DNA of 5,121 nucleotides. Source: Rubrobacteraceae bacterium. Its GTDB lineage: Bacteria; Actinomycetota; Rubrobacteria; Rubrobacterales; Rubrobacteraceae. The stretch is taken from the NCBI GenBank assembly GCA_021156345.1, contig JAJNDJ010000268.1:1-5121 (forward strand), written 5' to 3'. Positions 1 to 4,977 of the stretch are shown here, piece by piece (the stretch's first letter is position 1; each line of letters starts with the position of its first letter). A program made the position numbers and the translations under genes. The notes under the pieces are model-generated. The model saw nothing but the letters and a program-made list of their open reading frames with translations. It made no database searches and was not told the origin of the DNA.

Positions 1-378
1 GATGTGCCCGAGAGCGAAGTCTCACGCCTGGCGAAGGCGGGATCTGAGATACCCATACAGGACGTGGACGTGCAGGAAGACGGGGTGATCGTCAGGTCGG
101 AGGTCTCGGTGCTCGGCACGCGGTTCCCTGCCTCCATAGAAGGGAAGCCTGGCTTGCGCGACGGAGAGCTGATCTTCGAACCGCAGGGCCTCACGGCGGC
201 GGGGGTTCAGGTGCCCGATGAGCTCGCAGACCGGTTGCTCGCTGGTACGTCCTTCGAGTACCCCCTCGACCGTCTGCCTTACCAGACCACGATCTCCGGC
301 GTCGAGGCCGAGGAAGGGCAGATCATACTCAGCGGTAGGGTGCCGAGCATACCACTCGGCGCCTACCCCAGCGGTTGA
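1..378 (+). CDS. DUF2993 / LmeA-like protein, C-terminal part (5' truncated by window)
   Basis: The reading frame is open from base 1 to a TGA at 376-378 and gives about 125 residues; the start lies upstream of the window. The fragment has alternating short beta-strand-like segments. The stretch from LRDGELIFEPQGLTAAGVQVP through YPLDRLPY to ISGVEAEEGQIILSGRV has the usual layout of the DUF2993 family, where a strand labelled 'dG.L...P..v...G..vP' is followed by an 'LP' motif and a final 'tgV....g.l.vsG' strand pair. Family members such as mycobacterial LmeA are cell-envelope, phospholipid-binding proteins, but that role is only inferred here. The signal peptide or lipobox that would show export is outside the window. 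Only 77 bp separate it from ftsE, and a candidate promoter overlaps its stop codon, so ftsEX probably does not depend on it. The family call is by eye and moderately sure. Confidence 0.6.
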   Translation, partial: DVPESEVSRLAKAGSEIPIQDVDVQEDGVIVRSEVSVLGTRFPASIEGKPGLRDGELIFEPQGLTAAGVQVPDELADRLLAGTSFEYPLDRLPYQTTISGVEAEEGQIILSGRVPSIPLGAYPSG

Positions 379-403
379 TAACGCCCGCGGTTGTTGTTAT
401 CGT
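375..403 (+). promoter_or_regulatory. Candidate sigma70-type promoter for ftsEX
   Basis: TTGATA (375-380, five of six matches to TTGACA) is followed by a 17-bp spacer and TATCGT (398-403, four of six matches to TATAAT). Transcription would start near 410, leaving a leader of about 45 nt before the ftsE ATG. The -35 box overlaps the stop codon of the upstream gene. The call rests on motif matching only; no start-site data are available. Confidence 0.4.
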
Positions 404-438
404 CTCCGAGGCCGGGACCCTGGAGGGGGGACCTCGAA

Positions 439-448
439 CCACGCGTGG
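439..448. promoter_or_regulatory. Perfect 10-bp palindrome overlapping the ftsE ribosome binding site
   Basis: CCACGCGTGG at 439-448 is its own reverse complement and runs into the GGAG Shine-Dalgarno (447-450). It could be a small operator or an RNA element that affects ribosome access. A palindrome this short can also arise by chance in GC-rich DNA. Confidence 0.25.
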
Positions 449-455
449 AGAAGTA

Positions 456-1142
456 ATGATCCGATTCGACAATGTCACCAAGGTTTACGGTAACGATACC
501 GTCGCCCTGGAGCGGGTGAACCTGAGGATGGATTCAGGTGAGTTCGTGTTCCTGGTAGGGGCTAGCGGATCGGGCAAGTCGACCATAGTGCGCCTGATCC
601 TGAAGGAGATGGAACCCTCGGCGGGGGCCATCTACGTGAACGGCACAAGGCTCTCGTCCGTGCCACGGCGCAGGATCCCTCGCCTGCGCCGGGGTATTGG
701 GTGCGTCTTTCAGGACTTCAAACTGCTCCCGAACAAGACCGCGGCCGAGAACGTCGCCTACGCGATGGAGGTCACGGGCCAGAGGCGGCGTACGGTCCGC
801 ACGAAGGTGCCCCAGATACTCGACCTCGTTGGCCTCTCGGGGAAGTTGGACAAGTTCCCAGATATGCTCTCGGGGGGCGAGCAGCAGCGCGTCTCCATAG
901 CCAGGGCATTCGTGTCGCAGCCGCCCATCCTCGTCGCCGACGAGCCGACGGGCAACCTCGACCCCAACACCAGCGTCGGCATCATGCAGCTCTTGCAAAG
1001 GATCAACCGCATAGGCACCACTGTCCTTGTCGCGACCCACGACAGGGAGATGGTGGACGTGATGCGCAAACGGGTAGTGGCCCTGGAGGAGGGGCGTGTC
1101 GTCCGCGACAAGGTAAGGGGGGCGTACGCCGATGAGATTTAA
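456..1142 (+). CDS. ftsE: Cell division ATP-binding protein FtsE
   Basis: 228-residue ABC ATPase that works at the inner face of the membrane with FtsX. In the family, ATP hydrolysis by FtsE is passed through FtsX to activate septal peptidoglycan hydrolases. All nucleotide-binding motifs are present: Walker [10 protein letters not shown] (35-43), Q-loop Q86 in VFQDFKLLP, signature LSGGEQQ (138-144), Walker B ILVADE (158-163), D-loop NLD (167-169) and switch histidine H195. The [14 protein letters not shown] segment after the Q-loop is typical of FtsE. The ATG at 456 is chosen because GGAG (447-450) sits 5 nt upstream and the protein then begins [11 protein letters not shown], as family members do; a TTG at 375 in the same frame would add 27 unrelated residues. 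The length matches actinobacterial FtsE. The last 11 bases overlap ftsX, indicating co-translation. Identification is very secure. Confidence 0.96.
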   Translation: MIRFDNVTKVYGNDTVALERVNLRMDSGEFVFLVGASGSGKSTIVRLILKEMEPSAGAIYVNGTRLSSVPRRRIPRLRRGIGCVFQDFKLLPNKTAAENVAYAMEVTGQRRRTVRTKVPQILDLVGLSGKLDKFPDMLSGGEQQRVSIARAFVSQPPILVADEPTGNLDPNTSVGIMQLLQRINRIGTTVLVATHDREMVDVMRKRVVALEEGRVVRDKVRGAYADEI

Positions 1143-2016
1143 CCTGGGGTTCTTTCTGATGGAGGCCCTCAAGAACCTCCGCCTCAATTTTCTCATGAGC
1201 ATCACCGCCGTCACCACCACATTCATCTGCATCCTGGTCTTCGGGCTCGGCCTGCTCGTCAGCGCCCACATCCAGAGCATAATAGGCTCAGTGCGCGAAG
1301 ACGTCAGCGTCGAGGCGTTCATGCCGAACGCCACAAGCCAGGAGGTCGACTCCCTCGCAAACGAAGTCGAAACCTGGCCAGAGGTCACCAGCGTGACCCG
1401 GGTCTCCGAAGAGCAGGCGTTCGCCGAGTTCAAGGACAAGTTCAAAGACCAGCCCGACCTGTACGAGGACCTGGACCTGGGTGTCTTCCCTCCTTCCATC
1501 CAGATTCAGCTCGTGGACCCAAACAGCGCCAGCGCTGTGGCCGAGAGGCTAAAGGAACAGGGGTTCACGGAGGGAAACCTGAGCTACCCCCAGCAGACCA
1601 TCGACCGTCTCAACTCGATAACTTCGTACGTGATCTGGGGCCTCTACGGGGCCACACTGCTGTTCCTGGTCGCGAGCGTACTCCTTATCTCCAACGCCAT
1701 CAGGCTCTCCATCTTCGCCAGGCGCAAAGAGATAGAGGTGATGAAGCTGGTCGGCGCCTCGGACGGCTTCGTGCGCACACCATTCGTCTTCGAGGGCCTT
1801 CTGCAGGCTTTCGCCGGAGCTAGCCTCGCGGCGTTCGCCGTGATCTGGATCAACCTCCTCTTCGTCGACTGGTCGCACAACGCCCTCCCCTACGTACCGA
1901 TCTCCAACGGCGCAGTAAACGCCTTCTCGACCCTGCTACTCCTGATCGCCGTAGGAGTAGGCATCGGCGTAATCGGCAGCTTCCTCTCCGTAACACGATT
2001 CCTCAAGAAGATTTAG
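1132..2016 (+). CDS. ftsX: Cell division protein FtsX (ABC transporter permease-like)
   Basis: 294-residue membrane partner of FtsE, of normal length for Actinobacteria. The topology is the FtsX one: a short cytoplasmic N-terminus ([16 protein letters not shown]), TM1 at about 24-45, an extracellular domain at about 48-163 that in the family contacts the septal hydrolase or its activator, TM2 at about 166-189, TM3 at about 222-244 and TM4 at about 266-288. The cytoplasmic segment after TM2, [22 protein letters not shown] (about 189-210), is the family hallmark coupling loop. The ATG at 1132 lies inside the 3' end of ftsE (11-bp overlap), with AAGGGGGG at 1115-1122 as a good ribosome binding site 9 nt away. 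The TAG stop is part of a GC hairpin (2014-2030). No M23 or NlpC/P60 hydrolase gene lies next to it in this window, so its extracellular partner must be encoded elsewhere. Confidence 0.95.
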   Translation: MRFNLGFFLMEALKNLRLNFLMSITAVTTTFICILVFGLGLLVSAHIQSIIGSVREDVSVEAFMPNATSQEVDSLANEVETWPEVTSVTRVSEEQAFAEFKDKFKDQPDLYEDLDLGVFPPSIQIQLVDPNSASAVAERLKEQGFTEGNLSYPQQTIDRLNSITSYVIWGLYGATLLFLVASVLLISNAIRLSIFARRKEIEVMKLVGASDGFVRTPFVFEGLLQAFAGASLAAFAVIWINLLFVDWSHNALPYVPISNGAVNAFSTLLLLIAVGVGIGVIGSFLSVTRFLKKI

Positions 2017-2030
2017 CGCCGCAGGCGCTA
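2014..2030 (+). terminator. Triloop hairpin containing the ftsX stop codon
   Basis: TAGCGCC (2014-2020) and GGCGCTA (2024-2030) are exact reverse complements separated by the 3-base loop GCA. The arm begins with the ftsX stop codon. No T-run follows, so if it terminates transcription it would do so without a classic U-tract. It may equally be a member of the GC triloop hairpin family found in the other intergenic regions of this window. Confidence 0.4.
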
Positions 2031-2059
2031 AACCTTCAGCAAGGGCCTGGCACGCGAAA

Positions 2060-2083
2060 GCTGAAATGCTGAAACGTTGAAAT
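2060..2083 (+). repeat. Tandem octamer repeat, GCTGAAAT type (3 units)
   Basis: Three consecutive 8-bp units are seen: GCTGAAAT (2060-2067), GCTGAAAC (2068-2075) and GTTGAAAT (2076-2083). The same GCTGAnnn unit recurs in both intergenic regions around ssrA, so this is a dispersed family and not an isolated local slip. It does not encode protein here. Confidence 0.7.
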
Positions 2084-2085
2084 GC

Positions 2086-2098
2086 GCGGCGAAGCCGC
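2086..2098 (+). repeat. GC triloop hairpin GCGGC-GAA-GCCGC
   Basis: Two 5-bp arms (2086-2090 and 2094-2098) are perfectly complementary around a GAA loop, immediately after the octamer array and just before the extended -10 box of rnr. The pairing of an octamer array with a GAA-loop hairpin is repeated downstream of ssrA at 4880-4916. Function is unknown. Confidence 0.5.
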
Positions 2099-2108
2099 AT
2101 GGTAGACT
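2099..2108 (+). promoter_or_regulatory. Candidate extended -10 promoter for rnr-smpB
   Basis: TGGTAGACT (2100-2108) reads as an extended -10 box (TGn followed by TAGACT). The octamer ATGGTAGA (2099-2106) is identical to the one in the ssrA promoter (4400-4407). The only -35-like match, TTGAAA at 2077-2082, has a long 20-bp spacer, so the extended -10 may carry the activity. A start near 2115 would give a leader of about 35 nt to the TTG codon at 2150. Confidence 0.35.
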
Positions 2109-2149
2109 CACGGTGTGCCCTGCCAGATACCTCTGATCGGAGCGCTCTC

Positions 2150-2215
2150 TTGATACTTCCGGCTATGCTGGTCCGTCGGGGGAAGTACTCGGTAGCAGAC
2201 CCGCTCTTCGCGTGA
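2150..2215 (+). other. 21-codon frame resembling a displaced RNase R N-terminus, or a coupled leader ORF
   Basis: A TTG codon at 2150 has a well-placed GGAG (2139-2142, 7-nt gap) and opens a frame ending in TGA at 2213-2215. The peptide includes MLVRRGKYSVADPLFA. The 'RRGKYxVAxPLF' run resembles the first strands of the cold-shock-like domain that normally precedes the RNB domain in RNase R proteins, but it lies in the frame one base off from rnr. Its TGA overlaps the rnr GTG as GTGA, the same overlap that joins rnr to smpB. Two readings fit: a 5' frameshift with some lost codons (natural or from assembly), or a short leader ORF that hands ribosomes to rnr. The resemblance is from memory of the family, not from an alignment. 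Confidence 0.45.
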
Positions 2216-3693
2216 ACGCCCGCGAGAGAAACCGCTCGCTCAGGGGCGAGGTAACGCGCGTCATCGGACCTTCCGAGGACCCGCGCAACGTCTATGAAGC
2301 GCTCTTCGCCTCCATCGGTACCTCCCGGGAGTTCCCGAGAAAGGTCGATGAGGAGGCCGAGACCCTCGCACGCAGGGAGATGGGGGAGCGCAGGGACCTG
2401 CGTCACCTCCCCACGGTGACCATAGACGGCGCCGACGCCAAAGACTTCGACGATGCGATCTCGGTCGAGCGTTCTACAGGTGGCTACAGGGTATGGGTCC
2501 ACATAGCCGACGTGACCCATTACGTCGAGCCTGGCTCAGCCCTCGACAGGCAGGCCGCCTACAGGGGTAACTCTGTGTACCTTCCTGGGACCGTGGCGCC
2601 GATGCTTCCCTGGCGTCTCTCGAACGATGTCTGCTCCCTACGTCCGTACTCAGAGCGGGCCGCCGTAACGGTTGAGATGGAGGTATCCGCCGAAGGCGAG
2701 ACCAGGAGCTACAGGGCTTTCCGGAGCACCATCGTCAGCGACGCCAGGCTCACCTACGAGGCCGTCGATGCGTTCCTGCGCGGTGATGGACCGGTCGAGA
2801 GTGCGGATCTGGTAAAGACCGCTTACGATCTCTCGCGCAGGCTCAGGATTCGGGCGGCGAGGCGTGGAAAGCTGGATCTCGGCGGGCGGGAGCCGGAGTA
2901 CATGATTGACGAAGACGGGGTGCCAATGGGTGCAGGGGTCCGCCGTTCTACGCCGGCCAGAGAATTGATCGAGGAGCTCATGGTCCTCGCCAACCAGTCG
3001 GTTGCGAAGATGCTGCACAGGAAGAAGGGCGGCGTCTTCAGGGTCCACGAGAGACCCGACCAGGAGTCCCTGGAACTGCTCGGAGAGAGGCTCGCCGCCA
3101 TCGGTGTGCAGGCCGAGCCGACGTCTGAGAACCTCGGGACGATCTCCCAGATGGCCAAGTCAGACGCGGTGAACTACCTGATCCTCCGCTCCATACCTCG
3201 CGCCATGTATTCGCCCGAAGACTTCGGACATTACGGTCTCGCGCTAGAGCACTACACGCACTTCACGTCCCCGATCCGGCGCTACGCCGACGTCCTCGTA
3301 CACCGCGCCCTGCTGGGAGACGAGCCTCCCGAGGACCTCGCCGGAGTCGCAGCGCACATCTCCGAAAGAGAGTACAGATCCATGATCTGCGAGCGCACCG
3401 CGGACGAGTACACGCTTATGTGGTTGATGCGAGACCGTGTGGGGGAGGTCCTCGAAGGGACCGTCGTGAGCACCGCCGCCTTCGGCCTCTTCGTCGAGCT
3501 CGAGACGGGTGCCACAGGCCTGGTCCATGTGAGCAAGCTCCCAGGATGGTGGGAGCTCGAGCCGAACGGCGTCGTCCTCTCCAACGACGCCATAGGCGCC
3601 TCATACAGGGTGGGGGACAGGGTTCTCGTGGAGTTGCTCGATGTACTACCGCTCATGCAGCGGGCCGAGCTGAGGGTGGTGAAACGATTGTGA
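2212..3693 (+). CDS. rnr: RNase R / RNase II-family 3'-5' exoribonuclease, N-terminally short
   Basis: 493-residue processive, metal-dependent 3'-5' exoribonuclease. The RNB catalytic domain spans about 64-385. The four metal-binding aspartates are D72, D78, D80 and D81 in TIDGADAKDFDDAI, with exactly the RNase II spacing. Other RNB signatures are VWVHIADVTHYV, NDVCSLRPYSERAA and HFTSPIRRYADVLVHR (350-365), which holds the conserved arginines R356/R357. An S1 RNA-binding domain follows at about 410-490. RNase R proteins are usually 700-800 residues with a helix-turn-helix region and two cold-shock domains first. Here only the last strands of one such domain remain (GEVTRVIG, 12-19). The lysine-rich C-terminal tail known from E. 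coli RNase R is also absent. GTG 2212 is the first start codon in frame and has no ribosome binding site of its own; a well-positioned site serves a TTG at 2150 in another frame. The gene overlaps smpB by 4 bases, fitting a shared role in non-stop mRNA decay. Confidence 0.85.
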   Translation: MNARERNRSLRGEVTRVIGPSEDPRNVYEALFASIGTSREFPRKVDEEAETLARREMGERRDLRHLPTVTIDGADAKDFDDAISVERSTGGYRVWVHIADVTHYVEPGSALDRQAAYRGNSVYLPGTVAPMLPWRLSNDVCSLRPYSERAAVTVEMEVSAEGETRSYRAFRSTIVSDARLTYEAVDAFLRGDGPVESADLVKTAYDLSRRLRIRAARRGKLDLGGREPEYMIDEDGVPMGAGVRRSTPARELIEELMVLANQSVAKMLHRKKGGVFRVHERPDQESLELLGERLAAIGVQAEPTSENLGTISQMAKSDAVNYLILRSIPRAMYSPEDFGHYGLALEHYTHFTSPIRRYADVLVHRALLGDEPPEDLAGVAAHISEREYRSMICERTADEYTLMWLMRDRVGEVLEGTVVSTAAFGLFVELETGATGLVHVSKLPGWWELEPNGVVLSNDAIGASYRVGDRVLVELLDVLPLMQRAELRVVKRL

Positions 3694-4142
3694 CAGACTT
3701 CGCGCGTAACAAAAAGGCCCTCCACGACTTTGCCATCGAGGAGTCCTATGAGGCCGGCATCCAGCTAACGGGACCTGAGGTAAAGTCCGTCAGAGAGGGC
3801 CGGGCCAACCTCAAGGAGAGCTACGCCAGGGTGAGGGATGGCGAAGTCTTCCTGATCGGAGCTCACATCTCTCCATACGCGAACGCCAGGCAGGAACGGC
3901 AACTCCCTACCCGTGACCGCAAGCTGCTGTTGCACAGAAAGGAGATCGACCGCCTCATCGGCAAGAGCCAGGAGGAGGGGAAGACCCTTATCCCCCTCAA
4001 GCTCTACTCCAAGGGTGGCATCGTCAAGCTCCAGATCGCCGTCGCAAGCCGCAAGAAGCAGTACGACAAACGGCGTGAGATCGCCAAGAAGACAGCAGAC
4101 CGCGAGATCGAACGAGCCATGAAAGACCGCCTCCGCCGCTAA
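3690..4142 (+). CDS. smpB: SsrA-binding protein SmpB
   Basis: 150-residue RNA-binding protein that binds the tRNA-like domain of tmRNA and brings it to stalled ribosomes. Family features are clear: N-terminal NKKALHDFAIEESYEAGI, the strand motif GPEVKSVREG (28-37), the AHISPY loop (58-63), RKLLLHRKEI (77-86), and IPLKLYSKGGIVKLQIAV (101-118). The basic tail KKQYDKRREIAKKTADREIERAMK (about 122-145) is the part that folds into the mRNA channel. The GTG at 3690 is chosen because translation from it starts TDFARNKKALHDF, the standard SmpB opening. The same frame is open further upstream but that part only shadows rnr. The GTGA overlap with the rnr stop implies translational coupling. A strong hairpin follows the TAA stop by one base. 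Its partner RNA gene ssrA lies 280 bp downstream. Confidence 0.95.
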   Translation: MTDFARNKKALHDFAIEESYEAGIQLTGPEVKSVREGRANLKESYARVRDGEVFLIGAHISPYANARQERQLPTRDRKLLLHRKEIDRLIGKSQEEGKTLIPLKLYSKGGIVKLQIAVASRKKQYDKRREIAKKTADREIERAMKDRLRR

Positions 4143-4143
4143 A

Positions 4144-4175
4144 GCGAAGTGCAGAAGTCACCTTCTGTACTTCGC
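4144..4175 (+). terminator. Strong hairpin terminator after smpB
   Basis: Arms 4144-4157 and 4162-4175 pair over 14 positions (13 Watson-Crick and one G-U) around the 4-base loop TCAC, starting one base after the smpB stop codon. No run of T follows, as is common for hairpin terminators in high-GC Actinobacteria. It probably ends the rnr-smpB transcript and separates it from the ssrA promoter. Confidence 0.65.
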
Positions 4176-4187
4176 GCTGGGCAGCAC

Positions 4188-4216
4188 GCCGCTTCGCGGC
4201 TGGTCAGCACTTCAGC
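4188..4216 (-). repeat. GC triloop hairpin plus inverted octamer pair
   Basis: GCCGC-TTC-GCGGC (4188-4200) is a short hairpin with a 3-base loop. It is followed by GTCAGCACTTCAGC (4203-4216), the exact reverse complement of GCTGAAGTGCTGAC at 4951-4964, so this is an octamer pair in the opposite orientation. This combination of hairpin plus octamers is the same as in the other intergenic regions. Confidence 0.5.
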
Positions 4217-4277
4217 ACGTTGTCTCGATGCGTCGTCACAGGCGAAGAGCCCGACTGCCCAGGGCAGCGGTTTCTCT

Positions 4278-4380
4278 TGCGCGGCAGAGCGAGGCCGGAG
4301 AGGGAATAGCTGACCTGCTGACGAGCGAGTCAGAAGGGCGTAGCGTGCTGAGAAGGCGCCAACGGCGCCGTGCTGACCAG
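4278..4380 (+). repeat. Intergenic repeat block, copy 1 (upstream of ssrA)
   Basis: This block shares several modules with the region downstream of ssrA. Bases 4290-4322 match 4861-4893 at 27 of 33 positions without gaps. The 19-mer GAAGGGCGTAGCGTGCTGA (4333-4351) is identical at 4929-4947. The hairpin GGCGCC-AAC-GGCGCC (4355-4369), followed by GTGCTGACCAGC, corresponds to GGCGCC-GAA-GGCGCC (4902-4916) followed by GCGCTGACAAGC. GCTGAnnn octamers start at 4309, 4317, 4347 and 4372. The order of the 19-mer and hairpin modules differs between copies. No protein or transposase is encoded. The remaining bases from 4217 to 4277 show only a small CTGCC-CAG-GGCAG hairpin (4255-4267). Confidence 0.65.
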
Positions 4381-4381
4381 C

Positions 4382-4409
4382 TTTAAACTCCCCTCCAAAA
4401 TGGTAGAAT
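4382..4409 (+). promoter_or_regulatory. Promoter of ssrA
   Basis: TGGTAGAAT (4401-4409) is a good extended -10 box (TGn plus TAGAAT, five of six matches to TATAAT). TTTAAA (4382-4387) is a weak -35 match 16 bp upstream. Transcription would start near 4416, about 7 nt before the mature 5' end of tmRNA at 4423, consistent with RNase P trimming of a short leader. Confidence 0.55.
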
Positions 4410-4422
4410 ATTCACCACACAA

Positions 4423-4745
4423 GGGGGCGCATAGGCTTCGACGGGAGTGGTCAGCGTCCTGTGAGACGAGCCGAGTTTGCTGGAGACTCGTAAAACGCCG
4501 GCAGCACAAGATACTTAATTAGACAGTAGCCCATCGGTCCGGGCGGCCCACGGCCCGGTTCCCGGTGTCATTTAGTGGGCTTACCCTCAGGGTTCTGGCC
4601 CGGAGCTCGGAGGGGACACTCAACGGGCTAGCCTCGCGGCGGCGCCCCGGTCCGTCGCGGCAGGCGAAGCTAAACCGGGAGCTATGCTCGTAGAATCTCA
4701 CGGACGGCGCGCTCGCGGACGCGGGTTCGAATCCCGCCGCCTCCA
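4423..4745 (+). ncRNA. ssrA: Transfer-messenger RNA (tmRNA), tag-coding part apparently shortened
   Basis: tmRNA acts with SmpB to rescue stalled ribosomes, serving as alanyl-tRNA and then as a short mRNA. The acceptor stem pairs 4423-4429 (GGGGGCG) with 4738-4744 (CGCCTCC), followed by discriminator A4745; CCA is not encoded. The family signature GGCTTCGACGGG lies at 4433-4444. The T arm has 5-bp stems (4721-4725, 4733-4737) and loop TTCGAAT. Helix P2 pairs GTCCTGTGAGA (4457-4467) and CGAGC (4468-4472) with GCTCG (4686-4690) and TCTCACGGAC (4696-4705). PK1 is made of CGAGT/ACTCG (4472-4476 and 4486-4490) and TGCTGG/CCGGCA (4478-4483 and 4498-4503). A stop-codon hairpin TACT/AGTA (4512-4515, 4525-4528) holds TAA at 4516-4518. 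Only 8 nt separate PK1 from this hairpin, against about 35 in E. coli, and the frame into TAA reads just A-Q-D-T from 4504, not ...LAA. The 323-nt length is short for tmRNA. Gene identity is secure; the tag is in doubt. Confidence 0.9.
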
Positions 4746-4747
4746 CT

Positions 4748-4782
4748 CTAGCGCTGCGCAGGTTCCCCGCGCAGCGCGCTAG
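4748..4782 (+). terminator. Hairpin terminator after ssrA
   Basis: CTAGCGCTGCGC (4748-4759) pairs with GCGCAGCGCGCTAG (4769-4782) over 12 base pairs with a 2-base bulge in the 3' arm and a 9-base loop. It begins two bases after the tmRNA discriminator base. No T-run follows. It probably ends the ssrA transcript and may guide 3' processing. Confidence 0.6.
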
Positions 4783-4848
4783 TCAGCAAGTCTTCCCGAA
4801 GCGGCGCCAAAAGTATCTACAGCGACCGCCATCAGCATGAGCCTCTCG

Positions 4849-4966
4849 TGCGCCGCCGGGCGAGGCCAGATCGAGAAAAGCTGACATGCTGACTGCTGAG
4901 AGGCGCCGAAGGCGCCGCGCTGACAAGCGAAGGGCGTAGCGTGCTGACAAGCTGAAGTGCTGACAT
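4849..4966 (+). repeat. Intergenic repeat block, copy 2 (between ssrA and murI)
   Basis: This is the second copy of the block found before ssrA. It contains the 33-bp related segment (4861-4893), the hairpin GGCGCC-GAA-GGCGCC (4902-4916) and the exact 19-mer GAAGGGCGTAGCGTGCTGA (4929-4947). Octamer units start at 4880, 4888, 4895 (the second is one base short), 4919, 4943, 4951 and 4959; the last three form a perfect tandem array. The final unit GCTGACAT provides the -10 region of the candidate murI promoter. Bases 4783-4848 hold no gene or structure that I can support. Confidence 0.65.
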
Positions 4967-4969
4967 AAT
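4961..4969 (+). promoter_or_regulatory. Candidate extended -10 promoter for murI
   Basis: TGACATAAT (4961-4969) is an extended -10 (TGn plus CATAAT, five of six matches). It ends 8 bases before the first base of the murI GTG at 4978, so transcription may start at or just before the start codon. A -35-like CTGACA at 4944-4949 gives a spacer of only 14 bp, which is too short to be convincing. Confidence 0.4.
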
Positions 4970-4977
4970 AGGGCCCC

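Noticed and set aside
375..455. TTG start for ftsE at 375, adding 27 residues
   Set aside because: The added residues do not resemble FtsE. The ATG at 456 has a good ribosome binding site and gives the normal family N-terminus.
534..1499. Long open frame on the minus strand (321 codons) opposite ftsE and ftsX
   Set aside because: It lies antisense to two well-identified genes, has low-complexity composition typical of GC-rich shadow frames, and shows no recognisable domain.
3420..3689. Upstream in-frame extension of smpB to 3420
   Set aside because: It only shadows the S1-domain part of rnr in another frame. SmpB family proteins start at the NKKA...HDF region, which matches GTG 3690.
4423..4745. 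An ordinary tRNA gene at 4715-4745
   Set aside because: The T arm and acceptor 3' strand pair with a 5' strand about 300 nt upstream, and the GGCTTCGACGGG motif, P2 and PK1 identify tmRNA.
4519..4746. Minus-strand frame starting MEAAGFEPAS
   Set aside because: This is the antisense of the tmRNA T arm and acceptor stem. The 'GFEP' opening is a familiar artefact of translating the reverse strand of tRNA-like 3' ends.
2060..4966. CRISPR array suggested by repeated GCTGA units
   Set aside because: The units are 8 bp and directly adjacent or irregularly spaced, with no spacers of uniform length and no cas genes.
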